In this document: positions 51,691 to 61,552 of the stretch, piece by piece | Position numbering within the stretch: the stretch's first letter is position 1 | How the letters are laid out: every line of letters begins with the position of its first letter | DNA from: Aequorivita aquimaris | GTDB lineage: Bacteria > Bacteroidota > Bacteroidia > Flavobacteriales > Flavobacteriaceae | Length of the DNA: 64,000 nucleotides | NCBI RefSeq assembly: GCF_001573155.1 | Contig: NZ_JRWG01000001.1 | Span: 1-64,000, forward strand | Reading direction: 5' to 3' | Translations under genes and position numbers: made by a program | The notes under the pieces: model-generated | The model's database searches: none | The model's input: the letters and a program-made list of their open reading frames with translations, nothing else | What the model was told of the DNA's origin: nothing

Positions 51691-52257
51691 TTATTGTCTT
51701 TTAATAATACCATTCAGGCTCACTCTAATAGTGTTGTCCAATAGGTCTTGCAAGCTATATTCCATAAGTGCGGTTTTATGGCTTATTACTTGATCCAGAT
51801 TTATCAGATGAAATTCACAAAACAACTGGGTATTGATTGTGGGGTCTATATCACCACTCCTTTGCCCCTTTTTCAATAAGGTTTTAATTATACCAAAAAC
51901 TATTTTACCGCGTTGAAGGGCATAAAACTGATAGGTTTCCGGATAACCTCTTTTTAAATCAAAATAAAAATTAGGTGTAACTTTTATTAAATGTTTTACG
52001 GCGTATTCATAAATCTTTATTATTTTCTCTATCGGTGTTCCCCTTTCATCTTGAATCCTTTTGATATTTGAAAAATGTAAATCAAAAAGATGGTGAATAC
52101 ATTTTTGAACCAATTCCTTTTTACTGCCATAATGAAGATAAATGGTCTTCTTTGATAAACCCATTTCTCGGGCTATATCATCCATTCTAACGGTCTTGAT
52201 TCCATGGGTTTGAAAAAGCACAAGTGACCTAACCAATATGGTTTTTGACAGGGACAT
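51691..52257 (-). CDS. TetR/AcrR family regulator
   Basis: A 188-aa repressor type with an N-terminal TetR HTH (about 8-54: ILVRSLVLFQTHGIKTVRMDDIAREMGLSKKTIYLHYGSKKELV) and a helical ligand domain. It is the last gene of a minus-strand group with DoxX and YgiD, 18 bp after the DoxX gene. It probably controls that group in response to a small molecule that cannot be named. Confidence 0.94.
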   Translation of the reverse strand: MSLSKTILVRSLVLFQTHGIKTVRMDDIAREMGLSKKTIYLHYGSKKELVQKCIHHLFDLHFSNIKRIQDERGTPIEKIIKIYEYAVKHLIKVTPNFYFDLKRGYPETYQFYALQRGKIVFGIIKTLLKKGQRSGDIDPTINTQLFCEFHLINLDQVISHKTALMEYSLQDLLDNTIRVSLNGIIKRQ

Positions 52258-52275
52258 AGCTGTAGATATCTATTC

Positions 52276-52692
52276 TTATAGTTGATAGTTTTTCAAAATA
52301 GCATCAAAAGAATATTTACCGCTGCCAAGTATTAACAAAACTACATAGGCCAACAAGTAAAACAGTCCTAATTCTTTCAAGGCATATGGATCGCTACCGT
52401 GAATCATTAATACGGCTACCAACATGGTTATAATCAATGGAATGGCCGCTATTCTGGTAAAAAGTCCAATTAGCAATAATATAGAGCATAAAACTTCTGC
52501 AACCACAGTTAATACTAATGAAAACGTTGCGCTCATCCCCATAACAATGGGAAACTGAATATCTCCGCTAAACAGCATGTATAGTTTTGGAATTCCATGA
52601 ACAAGCATCATTATACCCACACCCAACCTTAATAATAAGACAGCCATACCAACTGTGTTCTCTTTTAATTCAATATCCAGTAATTTTTTCAT
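52276..52692 (-). CDS. DoxX family membrane protein
   Basis: A 138-aa protein with four membrane segments; the start VGMAVLLLRLGVGIMMLVHGIPKL (about 14-37) and the AEVLCSILLLIGLFTRIAAIPL block (about 65-86) are typical of DoxX. Members take part in redox or quinone-linked tasks, mostly undefined. It is 17 bp after the YgiD-like gene and 18 bp before the TetR gene. Confidence 0.92.
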   Translation of the reverse strand: MKKLLDIELKENTVGMAVLLLRLGVGIMMLVHGIPKLYMLFSGDIQFPIVMGMSATFSLVLTVVAEVLCSILLLIGLFTRIAAIPLIITMLVAVLMIHGSDPYALKELGLFYLLAYVVLLILGSGKYSFDAILKNYQL

Positions 52693-52709
52693 AATTCATT
52701 GTTTTGTTT

Positions 52710-53591
52710 CTAACCTATCTTTACTGAAGTCATTGTAAGTGAACCTCCAACAGGTTTGTCGTTAAATATTGTTATTTCTTCATTTTTGGTCTTTAATGCC
52801 AAGGTGTAAATCAACGGCAAATAATGTTCGGGCGTTGGGATGGCTAACTCAAAAGCTTTTCCTTGGGATTTAAAGTCAATTAAACTTTTGTGATCTTCGT
52901 TAACGATAAAGTGTTTCATCTTTTCGTTGGCCTCTATAGTCCAATCGTAGGCATATACTTCGTTTAACCTTTTCCATGAAACCATGCGAAGATTGTGTAC
53001 CATATTTCCACTTCCCACAATTAGAACACCCTTTGTGCGAAGGCCATTCAATTCCTTTGCTAATTCATAGTGATATTTTGCAGGCTGTGTATAATCAATG
53101 CTCATTTGAATTACCGGGATATCGGCATTGGGATAGAGATGTTTTATAACGCTCCACGCTCCGTGGTCGAGCCCCCATTTATCATCTAATCCTACATTTG
53201 TTTTTGTTATTATCGCTTTGGTCTGTTTTGCCAGTTGAGGGCTTCCCGGTGCTGGGTATTGTACTTCAAAAAGCTCCTGTGGGAAACCTCCAAAGTCATG
53301 AATGGTAGGAGGATTTTGCATTGCTGTTACATATGTGCCATTCGTTTCCCAATGGGCAGAAATACAGAGTATTGCATTGGGGCGTACCAATTCATTTCCC
53401 AGCCGTCTAAAATTTGCCACAAATTCATTTTCCTCAATGGCATTCATAGGGCTTCCATGACCCAAGAATAGTACAGGCATTTTTTCTGTACTACTCATTG
53501 TTGCTGTCATTTTATTTAAATCTTTCAATTTCATACTTGAACCTATTAGCGGCAATAGTGCCATTGATTTTAAAAATTGTTTTCTATTCAT
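52710..53591 (-). CDS. ygiD: Extradiol ring-cleavage dioxygenase, YgiD/DODA type
   Basis: A 293-aa protein related to 4,5-DOPA extradiol dioxygenase, class III. The metal site is seen as LGHGSPMNAI (about 43-52), ISAHWET (about 77-83) and GLDHGAWSVIKHLYPNADIPVIQMSI (about 139-164), which hold conserved His residues. The first 25 residues look like a twin-arginine-free export or membrane signal (RKQFLKSMALLPLIGSS), unusual for YgiD; it may be cytoplasmic with a later start at Met34. The natural substrate is unknown. Confidence 0.88.
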   Translation of the reverse strand: MNRKQFLKSMALLPLIGSSMKLKDLNKMTATMSSTEKMPVLFLGHGSPMNAIEENEFVANFRRLGNELVRPNAILCISAHWETNGTYVTAMQNPPTIHDFGGFPQELFEVQYPAPGSPQLAKQTKAIITKTNVGLDDKWGLDHGAWSVIKHLYPNADIPVIQMSIDYTQPAKYHYELAKELNGLRTKGVLIVGSGNMVHNLRMVSWKRLNEVYAYDWTIEANEKMKHFIVNEDHKSLIDFKSQGKAFELAIPTPEHYLPLIYTLALKTKNEEITIFNDKPVGGSLTMTSVKIG

Positions 53592-53711
53592 TGACGTAAT
53601 CTAACTACGAAACTTGCTTTGCCATACACGTCTTCTCTGCTTATCTTTTGGATTTTAAACTTTTTCATGATTTCTAAATTCAAAATATGAATAACTTCCC
53701 TTTAAATAGTT

Positions 53712-54281
53712 TTACTGTTTGGCGAACTGTAGATGAACTACAATATCCACATCCTTACCAATACCAGTTGCGGTAGGGTCAAAATTAATGTTATAGTCAA
53801 ACCTGTTGATAGTGGTTTTCGCTTTCAAACCTAATTTTTCACCTTGGTCGCTCTTGGCAGTTCCCCCGTAGTACACATCAAAAATTACTGGTTTTGTAAC
53901 TCCTTTAATAGTAAGCTCTCCATACAATAAAAAATGTTCTGGTTTACCCGTCGCTAAAATTTTAGTGCTTTTAAAGGTCATCGTCGGATAGGTTTCCACC
54001 TCAAAAAAATCGGCACTTCTCAAGTGTTTGTCCCTCGCATCTACATTGGTGTTGATACTTGCCACTTGCACGTTAAAATTAAATTGTGCATCACTCAAGG
54101 CCTCGCCATTGGTGGTTAAACTACCTGTGTAGTCTAAAAAGTTGCCATTCACCAAACTAATGCCTGAATGCTTGATGCTAAAGTTTAGCGAAGAGTGGTT
54201 TGGGTCTACCTGCCATTGGGTCTGTGCAAAAGCTCCTATTGTAAATAGGGACATTACAACTAAAATCAGTACTTTTTTCAT
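53712..54281 (-). CDS. YceI family periplasmic protein
   Basis: A 189-aa protein with a signal peptide (KKVLILVVMSLFTIGAFAQ) and a YceI beta-barrel: WQVDPNHSSLNFSIKHSGIS (about 21-40), RDKHLRSADFFEVETYPTMTF and GELTIKGVTKPVIFDV (about 120-135). YceI proteins bind isoprenoid or other hydrophobic ligands. I use the second ATG (54281) so that the signal begins MKK; the first at 54287 is possible. It is the middle gene of the minus-strand group after the AraC regulator. Confidence 0.94.
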   Translation of the reverse strand: MKKVLILVVMSLFTIGAFAQTQWQVDPNHSSLNFSIKHSGISLVNGNFLDYTGSLTTNGEALSDAQFNFNVQVASINTNVDARDKHLRSADFFEVETYPTMTFKSTKILATGKPEHFLLYGELTIKGVTKPVIFDVYYGGTAKSDQGEKLGLKAKTTINRFDYNINFDPTATGIGKDVDIVVHLQFAKQ

Positions 54282-54378
54282 AATCATTTAGAATTAAATT
54301 GTAATTAATTATTTGATTACAAAAATAGTAGCAATACGGATGTTAAGAATTACACTTTTCGGTAGTAGAGGTATAATT

Positions 54379-55206
54379 TTAGGAAGTTAACAGGCTTCGC
54401 ATTTCATCCCGAAACTCACCTGGTGTTTGCCCCGATTTCTTTTTGAAAACATTAGAAAAGTAAGAATTTTCATTATAACCCAATTCGTAGGCTATTTCGG
54501 CAATGGTTTTATCCGTGGAAATCAGAAGGTTTTTGGCTTCAATCAATTTTCTGGTTTCAATGATTTCCGACACACTTTGCTGTAGAATATTTTGGCAAAT
54601 TAAATTTAAGTTCCGTGTGCTCATAAACAATTTTTCTGCATAATATCCCACGCTCAAGGGGCGCCGAAAATTTTCTTCCAAAATGGCGAGAAAATTGGTA
54701 AACGTCTCATTTTGGTTTGAGGAAATAGCTGTGGGCTGCTGTTTCTGTTTTTCTGATAATACAATCGAAATAACGGCATTGAGCAAATGGCGAATGACGG
54801 AAAAATCAGGATTTGATTGTCTTAATTCATTATACATCATTTCAGTCAAAACAGGAAGGCGGCCGGTAAACCTTTCCACCGGCCAAAATATATTAGCCGT
54901 ATTGTGGAATGCAGCGTAAAGTTGAAAAATAATTTCAGCTGCAAATTCACTACCAAACCTAATTACCCAAACATCGCACTTACCATCTTTTACTATAGGC
55001 TTTACTCTGTGAACCTTACCTTTGCTTACAAAACAAACATAGGGAGCATCTACGGTTGTGGTTTCAAAATCTATGAAATGCTCAATAGAACCCTCCATTC
55101 CTATAAGGATTTCTTCAAAATCGTGGATATGAGGTTCATTAGTTGAAGAAGCAACTTTTTTTGCCTCTTCAACGTCAAACCTAAATATTTTTACTGGTTG
55201 GTCCAT
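54379..55206 (-). CDS. AraC family transcriptional regulator
   Basis: A 275-aa regulator with an N-terminal cupin ligand domain (about 20-90: EPHIHDFEEILIGMEGSIEHFID) and a C-terminal AraC DNA-binding domain (about 170-270: SVGYYAEKLFMSTRNLNLICQ; KTIAEIAYELGYNENSYFSNVFKKKSGQTPGEFR). It is 97 bp upstream of the YceI gene on the same strand and probably activates the YceI-YgiD-DoxX set. Confidence 0.95.
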   Translation of the reverse strand: MDQPVKIFRFDVEEAKKVASSTNEPHIHDFEEILIGMEGSIEHFIDFETTTVDAPYVCFVSKGKVHRVKPIVKDGKCDVWVIRFGSEFAAEIIFQLYAAFHNTANIFWPVERFTGRLPVLTEMMYNELRQSNPDFSVIRHLLNAVISIVLSEKQKQQPTAISSNQNETFTNFLAILEENFRRPLSVGYYAEKLFMSTRNLNLICQNILQQSVSEIIETRKLIEAKNLLISTDKTIAEIAYELGYNENSYFSNVFKKKSGQTPGEFRDEMRSLLTS

Positions 55207-55408
55207 TGCTTAATTACTGATGTAGTGTAAAAACTAAATTTACAAATTTTAAATCAGTTCTCTTCATTATCCCCCACCACCTCTTATACAAGGGTAAATC
55301 CGTTAATATTTCCATAAATCTCAGGATTAATGGTTCTTTTCTGTGGAATTGGCAATGCAAACCCATAGTTTTGCCCCCTTATTGAACAATAATTGAAAAA
55401 ACAAAATT

Positions 55409-55837
55409 ATGAGTCAAGTACAAGGAAATGAAACCGTAAAACTTCACTACACAGGAAAATTGAACAACGGACAGGTTTTCGATAGTTCCGTTCAACGTGA
55501 GCCGCTGGAAGTGAAATTGGGTGAAGGCAAGCTAATTCCGGGGTTTGAAAAAGGATTGGTCGATATGAAAGTGAATGAAAAGAAAACAATTACCATCCCA
55601 AAGGAAGAAGCTTACGGCGAAGTTCAAAAGTCGCTTTTTCAAAAAATTCCAAATGAAAACCTTCCTCCGGAAATAAAACCTGAAGTGGGAATGGGTCTTG
55701 TTTCAAAAAACCCCGATGGCAGCGAACGCCAACTTCGTGTAGCCGATGTAAAAGACGGGTTTATTATTGTAGATGCAAACCATCCATTGGCTGGGCAAGA
55801 TCTTACCTTTGAACTCGAGCTCCTCGCAATAAAATAA
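55409..55837 (+). CDS. FKBP-type peptidyl-prolyl cis-trans isomerase (SlyD-like)
   Basis: A 142-aa protein: the FKBP part begins VKLHYTGKLNNGQVFDSS (about 10-27) and PGFEKGLVDMKVNEKKTITIPKEEAYGE (about 46-73), then an inserted flap domain (about 74-120), then VDANHPLAGQDLTFELELL (about 121-139), characteristic of the SlyD class. It lacks the His/Cys metal tail of E. coli SlyD. It speeds up proline isomerisation and acts as a chaperone in the cytoplasm. It is monocistronic. Confidence 0.95.
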   Translation: MSQVQGNETVKLHYTGKLNNGQVFDSSVQREPLEVKLGEGKLIPGFEKGLVDMKVNEKKTITIPKEEAYGEVQKSLFQKIPNENLPPEIKPEVGMGLVSKNPDGSERQLRVADVKDGFIIVDANHPLAGQDLTFELELLAIK

Positions 55838-55858
55838 ATTTGATAACCGTATCGATGC

Positions 55859-55892
55859 AAAAAAGACTACCAAAAAAAGTAGTCTTTTTTTA
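55859..55892 (+). terminator. Terminator after the FKBP gene
   Basis: AAAAGACTAC (55861-55870) and GTAGTCTTTT (55879-55888) form a 10-bp stem with an 8-nt loop, then a T-run. Confidence 0.93.
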
Positions 55893-55939
55893 TTTCCAAT
55901 TAAAAACAAAAAAGTAATTAAGAATGGAGAGGTTTTTAT

Positions 55940-57298
55940 TTATTTCTTTATAAACTTTTTATAAAATACACCATCCGCATTTTCAAATACGCAAAAATAG
56001 ATTCCCGAACGTAATGTTTCAATGTTAATAGTATTGATAACCGGAAAAATTTCCATCACATTTCTTCCTTGCATATCCCTAATTGAAACAGAATTAGGTT
56101 GGGTGCCTTCTTCCCATTGCAAATAAATGTTGTGTTGCGCAGGATTGGGATATATCGAAAAAGGCACAGCTTGTACAGTATTTATTTCCAAGGTGCCGGT
56201 ATAACGCATCACAGTAGCCTTTTCTCCATTACTTGCATCTAAATAGGCCACATAAGGCATACCCGTATTGCTGAATGCAAGTGAGGTATAACCCGTTGCT
56301 CCTTCCGAAAATCCTTCCGTTCCAAGGGCTACCCAATCTGTCCCGTTATAAAACATTGTAGTTGCCTTATTTGCATTTGCTTTATCCCGAAAAGCTATAT
56401 ACGGAGCTCCAGCATTACTGAATGCAAGCGAGGTAAATGAAACTTCATCTTCCGAAAATCCGGTATTCCCAACCGGTATCCAGTTGTTCCCATCAAATTT
56501 CATTACAGTCGCTTTACCTTCATTTCCACCATCTGTGTAAGCCACGTGCAAATCATTATTACTATCAAAAGCAAGTGATGGATATATAATATTACCCGCT
56601 GAGAATCCTGGAATTCCTACATAAACCCAAGTATTTCCATCAAATTCCATCACGCTCATCTTGCTTGCATTTCCAGCATCACGAAATGCCACATAAAGAT
56701 TGCCACTATTGCCAATGGCGAGAGCAGGATCGGTATAAATTGAACCACCACCGGAAAATCCAGGACTGCCCACAGGTATCCAGTTGCTTCCATTAAATTT
56801 CATAACAGTTACATTATAACCTTCCGCCCAATCTTGGTATGCGACAAATAATTCACCAGTGTTGCTAATTGCGAGGGAAGTGTGATATGCAGTATCTGCA
56901 GAAAAACCAGCAGTACCAACAACTACCCAGTTGGTGCCATCAAACTTCATTACCGTTGCTTTTGAGTCAAGTGAACTGTCGGAATATGCTATGTACGGCG
57001 TTCCACTATTGTCTATGACGAGCGAAGTATAACTTACTTCCCCGGGAGTAAATCCTGCTGTTCCAACAGAAGTCCAGTTATTTCCATTATGCCTCATCAC
57101 AGTAGCTTTAAATGAATTACCACCATCCCTATAGGCAACATACGGTTCTCCATTAGTATTAAATACTAAGGAAATATCCTGAACAATTCCCGCTGAAAAT
57201 CCGGGAATACCAACCACTTCCCAATCCTGTGAAAAGGCGGCTGTAGTCATAAATATTATTAATAAAGAAAATAAGTGTCGTAATTTTTTTTTCATCAT
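55940..57298 (-). CDS. T9SS-secreted protein with seven ~48-aa repeats
   Basis: A 452-aa protein with a signal peptide (about 3-23) and a C-terminal type IX secretion sorting domain (about 380-452: FSIYPNPAQHNIYLQW; SGIYFCVFENADGVFYKKFIKK). Between them are seven similar repeats of about 48 residues, each starting W-x-x-VG-x-x-GF and containing xxxSLAxxNxGxPYVAYxDxxNxxKATVMxFxG. Seven repeats of this length suit a seven-bladed beta-propeller. The protein should be released or attached at the cell surface; its ligand is unknown. It is monocistronic, convergent with the FKBP gene. Confidence 0.9.
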   Translation of the reverse strand: MMKKKLRHLFSLLIIFMTTAAFSQDWEVVGIPGFSAGIVQDISLVFNTNGEPYVAYRDGGNSFKATVMRHNGNNWTSVGTAGFTPGEVSYTSLVIDNSGTPYIAYSDSSLDSKATVMKFDGTNWVVVGTAGFSADTAYHTSLAISNTGELFVAYQDWAEGYNVTVMKFNGSNWIPVGSPGFSGGGSIYTDPALAIGNSGNLYVAFRDAGNASKMSVMEFDGNTWVYVGIPGFSAGNIIYPSLAFDSNNDLHVAYTDGGNEGKATVMKFDGNNWIPVGNTGFSEDEVSFTSLAFSNAGAPYIAFRDKANANKATTMFYNGTDWVALGTEGFSEGATGYTSLAFSNTGMPYVAYLDASNGEKATVMRYTGTLEINTVQAVPFSIYPNPAQHNIYLQWEEGTQPNSVSIRDMQGRNVMEIFPVINTINIETLRSGIYFCVFENADGVFYKKFIKK

Positions 57299-57509
57299 AA
57301 AATCATTTTTTAATTATAGGGATTGGTTTCCATCCCCTTTAAAAGTCCATCGAATTTCTTTGTGAAATGTCATCACTTGGGTTTCCACAAAACAAATTAT
57401 CTGGATAAAAAATAGAAAATGGCGAAGTATTTATTGTAAGTATGCAAGAATGGAATAGAAAAAAAGGAAAGAAATCCTTGAAATTGCTTACAGTAGTATG
57501 GTTGTGGAA

Positions 57510-59075
57510 TTACAGCTTTCTTGTTTCTAATTTAAGAACAATCACATCCACACAATTAATCCCATCAATGGCTGCGGAAATTATTCCCCCGGCATAACCT
57601 GCGCCTTCGCCACAAGGATACAAACCTTTTATTTCAATATGTTCAAGCGTTTCAGAATTTCTTGGAATTGCTATGGGGGAAGAAGTTCTACTCTCCGGCG
57701 CATGCAAAACTGCTTGGTTTGTATAATATCCTTTCATTTTTTTTCCGAAGATAACAAAGGCCTTTTTCAATCTTTTTGAAAGCAATGGTGGCAGTACTTC
57801 ATTCAAATCCGCCGAAACAATTCCGGGTTGGTACGATGTTTTTGGAAAATCCTCAGAAATTTTTCCTTCCACAAAATCAATCATCCGCTGGGCAGGGACT
57901 TTTTGGGTCTTCCCTCCTGCTTCCCAACAACACTTTTCCACTTCCTTCTGAAAATTTAAGCATACAAAAGGATCGTCTTTTTTATAGTTTGGCAAATCCT
58001 TCGGCTCCACACTCACCACAATGCCACTGTTTGCGTACGGATTGTTGCGCTTGCTTGGGCTCCAACCGTTGGTAACCACCTCCTCCTGCTCGGTGGCGCA
58101 GGGCGCTATTATTCCGCCGGGACACATACAGAAAGAATACACACCCAATCCATCCACCTGCTCCACTAAGGCATAACTGGCCGGTGGCAGGTACGGATTG
58201 TCCACCTCGCCGTGATATTGAATATAATCGATAAGTTCCTGTTGGTGCTCCACCCGAACCCCAATGGCAAACGGTTTGGCTTCAATCTTAATATTTTTAT
58301 CGTGAAGCAAATAGAAAATATCCCGTGCGGAATGGCCGGTTGCAAGTATTACATTCTCAAACCCAAACCATTTTTCGTTATTTATTTGAATGGCTTCAAT
58401 AGCATTCGCTTTCAGCTTTAAGTCGGTCAATTTTGAATTGAAATGCACTTCACCACCATTTTCGATAATAGCTTCCCGCATTGCAGTGATTATCTTTGGA
58501 AGTTTATTGGTGCCAATATGCGGGTGCGCATCAACCAGTATATCTTCATCGGCGCCAAAGTGCACAAACCATTCCAAGGCTTTCAGTACATTTCCACGCT
58601 TTTTTGAGCGCGTATATAGTTTCCCATCGGAATAGGTTCCCGCGCCGCCTTCCCCAAAACAATAATTGCTTTCCGGGTTTACAATTTGGTCTTTGTTGAT
58701 GGCCGCAAGATCCCTTCTGCGCTCGCGGACGTCTTTTCCGCGTTCAAAAACAATCGGTTTCAATCCAGCCTCAATTGCCCGAAGCGCTGCGTAAAGCCCT
58801 GCCGGCCCAGCGCCAATGATCGCTATTTCCTTTGCTTTTGAAACATCTTGGGGCACGAATGGCGGAATGGTTTCCCTTTTCTCACCTTTCAGCCACAGTT
58901 CAATCTGCAGATTTATTTTTATGGGTTTCCGGCGTGCATCAATGGAGCGCTTGCGAATCCGCCAGTCACTAATTCCATCCCTGCGCAGCTTCTCTTTTTC
59001 CAAAGCAAGTTCAAGGATATAATCCAAATCTTCCTGTTGCCGCGGTAATATCGCAATTTGTACCAATCTGCCCAT
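57510..59075 (-). CDS. FAD-dependent oxidoreductase (COG2509-type)
   Basis: A 521-aa flavoprotein with an N-terminal leader domain (about 1-85, RRDGISDWRIRKRSIDARRKPI) and an FAD-binding Rossmann fold, AIIGAGPAGLYAALRAIEAGLKPIVFERG (about 88-116). Other blocks are NYCFGEGGAGTYSDGKLYTRS (about 145-165), LATGHSARDIF and GLYPCGEGAGYAGGIISAAIDG near the end. Its reaction is unknown. The start ATG at 59075 is chosen over 59138, as it gives the usual N-terminus for the family (MGRLVQIAILP). Confidence 0.9.
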   Translation of the reverse strand: MGRLVQIAILPRQQEDLDYILELALEKEKLRRDGISDWRIRKRSIDARRKPIKINLQIELWLKGEKRETIPPFVPQDVSKAKEIAIIGAGPAGLYAALRAIEAGLKPIVFERGKDVRERRRDLAAINKDQIVNPESNYCFGEGGAGTYSDGKLYTRSKKRGNVLKALEWFVHFGADEDILVDAHPHIGTNKLPKIITAMREAIIENGGEVHFNSKLTDLKLKANAIEAIQINNEKWFGFENVILATGHSARDIFYLLHDKNIKIEAKPFAIGVRVEHQQELIDYIQYHGEVDNPYLPPASYALVEQVDGLGVYSFCMCPGGIIAPCATEQEEVVTNGWSPSKRNNPYANSGIVVSVEPKDLPNYKKDDPFVCLNFQKEVEKCCWEAGGKTQKVPAQRMIDFVEGKISEDFPKTSYQPGIVSADLNEVLPPLLSKRLKKAFVIFGKKMKGYYTNQAVLHAPESRTSSPIAIPRNSETLEHIEIKGLYPCGEGAGYAGGIISAAIDGINCVDVIVLKLETRKL

Positions 59076-59222
59076 AGAGCGCAAATATAAATTTTTAATG
59101 GCGAAGTTTTTCACAATAATCAATCCTGAAATATTCACTAACCCCTAGTTAAAAATTGATTAAACTTATAAAGTGTGCCTCCTTTCGTCTAGTTATTGGC
59201 TATTTTTAAATCAAATAATTTT

Positions 59223-61514
59223 ATGGGAAAAACATTTCACAGTACGCTGGCCACTATTTTTATAATCGCCATATTAAATACCTTGCAAGCCCAGCAATTG
59301 AAGGGCTTTGTATTTGATACATATAATTCCCCAATACCTGAGGTTTCGGTTTTTGTGAATGGTGAAAAGACTGTTGAAACCAATAACGAAGGATTATTTA
59401 AGCTTTCCGAAGTATTCAAACTCCCCTTAAAAATAACCCTTCGGCATCCAGATTTTTACAATGTTACCGTGCAAATGACCAAGAATAACGAGGCTTTTCA
59501 ACTTTCACCGCTATCCAAATCTGAAAATCTAGATGAAGTGATCATTTCTTCAACCTATCAAAAAGAAAGCAAGATCCTGATTCCCACGAAAAAAATTTCC
59601 GCTGAAAAATTTGAGGAATACAGCCCCAGGGATTTAGTTTCAGCCATCAATGAAACGCCCGGGGTTTATATACAGAGCGGGGCCATCAATACCAACCGGA
59701 TCGTAATTCGGGGCGTAGGCTCGCGCACGCTTTATGGTACCAATAAAATCCGCGCCTATTTTAACGGAATTTCTCTTACCAATGGCGGTGGCGAAACGGC
59801 AATAGACGCGATTGATCCCGAGCATATTCAGACCATGGAAATAGTAAAAGGGCCCAAAGCCACTCAATACGGCACCAATTTGGGCGGAACCCTGCTGATA
59901 AATTCCAAACAGGCTGCCGTGGGCAATTCTTTCTTGGCCACCAACCTTTCCGTTGGCTCCTTTGGACTGATTAAAAACACGGTCGCCGCCGCGACTGCAA
60001 CCGACAGGTTTTCCTTAAATTTAAATTACGACCACTTGGAAACGGACGGCTTTCGCGAGAATAGCGATTATGATAGGAAAACCTTGTTACTTACTTCCTC
60101 ATATAAATTGAATCCTAAAAACGAAATCGATTTACTGGTTAATTATGTGGACTATCTCGCCCAGATTCCCAGCTCCATTGGCAGGACGGCTTTTGAGGAA
60201 GACCCTTCCCAAGCGGCCTTTACGTGGAAGGCTGCGCAGGGTTTTGAGGATAATAAACAGACCTTGTTGGGAATGAGCAATACACATCGATTTTCCGAAA
60301 ATTTCACCAATACCAGCAGTGTTTTTTATACCTATTTGGACCATTATGAGCCGCGGCCTTTTAATATTTTGGATGAATACACCATCGGTTACGGCGCACG
60401 GACGGTTTTTGCAAAAGACTTTTCATTTTTAAAAAATAAAGCCAATCTCAGTTTTGGAGGGGAATTTTACAAAGATGAATACAACTGGAAAACGATTGAA
60501 AATTTATATGAGGAAAACAATGGCAACGGCAGTTTGGAAGGACAATTGTTAAGTGATAATATTGAAAAAAGGGACAATTTGAATGTTTTTGCGACCGTGA
60601 CCCTTCCCTTTACCCAAAAGTTGAAAGGTCAGTTTGGCCTCAATTTTAACCAAACCACTTATGATTTTACCGACGACTTTAACGAAGGGGCTTCCAATAA
60701 AAGTGCGGAACGCAATTTTGAGCCCATTCTGGCGCCGAATGTAAACTTATTATATCAATTCACTGAAAATAGTAGCGTTTATTTCAACTTTAGTCGCGGC
60801 TTTAATTATCCTTCCATTGAGGAGACCCTTACGCCAAACGGAGTCGTAAATCCCAACCTCGGGCCGGAGAAGGGTTTCAATTATGAATTGGGAAGTGAGC
60901 TTTTTCTTTTTAGGAGAAAACTTCACCTTCAGGTGAATGCCTATCTGTTGGATATTGACGACTTACTGGTAGCGGAGCGCGTTGGCGACGATCAGTATAT
61001 TGGCAGAAATGCGGGCAAAACGGAACACAAAGGGATTGAATTAAATATTTCCTATAACCAATCCGCAGGACGATTTTTATATATCTCGCCCTATTTAAAT
61101 GCGGAAATTACGGACCATACATTTATCGACTTCGTGGATGGCGACAGTGATTTTTCGGGAAACCAACTTACGGGAGTCCCCGATAAAAAAATAAACGGAG
61201 GCATAAATCTTGGTTTTAAAAACTTCAGTTTGAGTTCTAATTTTCTTCATATTGGGGAAATTCCACTTAACGACGCCAACGCGCTTTATTCAGAAAAATA
61301 TACGGTTTTCAATACTAAGGCTTCCTATAAAAATCAACTTTCAAAAGCGCTCTCTTTTGAAATAAATGCAGGCATAAATAATTTTACGGATGAAAAATAT
61401 GCCTCCTCGGTTTTGATAAATGCCACAGGCTTTGGGGGCTCCGAACCGCGATACTACTACCCCGGCATGCCTCGAAATTGGTATAGCGGCTTTAAACTAA
61501 AGTATCAACTTTAA
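59223..61514 (+). CDS. TonB-dependent outer-membrane receptor
   Basis: A 763-aa receptor: signal peptide (about 1-25), a CarboxypepD-regulatory-like domain (about 26-100: LKGFVFDTYNSPIPEVSVFVNGEKTVETNNEGLFKL), a plug domain (about 120-235: RDLVSAINETPGVYIQSGAINTNRIVIRGVG) and a 22-strand barrel. PNLGPEKGFNYELGSE and the final FSL-rich strand are typical. It resembles iron(III)-dicitrate/siderophore receptors (FecA group), but the substrate is not certain. The ATG 59223 is chosen over 59196 because it starts the signal peptide. Confidence 0.94.
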   Translation: MGKTFHSTLATIFIIAILNTLQAQQLKGFVFDTYNSPIPEVSVFVNGEKTVETNNEGLFKLSEVFKLPLKITLRHPDFYNVTVQMTKNNEAFQLSPLSKSENLDEVIISSTYQKESKILIPTKKISAEKFEEYSPRDLVSAINETPGVYIQSGAINTNRIVIRGVGSRTLYGTNKIRAYFNGISLTNGGGETAIDAIDPEHIQTMEIVKGPKATQYGTNLGGTLLINSKQAAVGNSFLATNLSVGSFGLIKNTVAAATATDRFSLNLNYDHLETDGFRENSDYDRKTLLLTSSYKLNPKNEIDLLVNYVDYLAQIPSSIGRTAFEEDPSQAAFTWKAAQGFEDNKQTLLGMSNTHRFSENFTNTSSVFYTYLDHYEPRPFNILDEYTIGYGARTVFAKDFSFLKNKANLSFGGEFYKDEYNWKTIENLYEENNGNGSLEGQLLSDNIEKRDNLNVFATVTLPFTQKLKGQFGLNFNQTTYDFTDDFNEGASNKSAERNFEPILAPNVNLLYQFTENSSVYFNFSRGFNYPSIEETLTPNGVVNPNLGPEKGFNYELGSELFLFRRKLHLQVNAYLLDIDDLLVAERVGDDQYIGRNAGKTEHKGIELNISYNQSAGRFLYISPYLNAEITDHTFIDFVDGDSDFSGNQLTGVPDKKINGGINLGFKNFSLSSNFLHIGEIPLNDANALYSEKYTVFNTKASYKNQLSKALSFEINAGINNFTDEKYASSVLINATGFGGSEPRYYYPGMPRNWYSGFKLKYQL

Positions 61515-61527
61515 GCCTTGAAGTTTG

Positions 61528-61535
61528 TACCTTTG
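61528..61535 (+). promoter_or_regulatory. -7 box of the lipoate ligase gene
   Basis: TACCTTTG matches TAnnTTTG, 17 bp before the start codon and 13 bp after the receptor stop codon. Confidence 0.65.
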
Positions 61536-61552
61536 CGAAAACTTTTAACATC

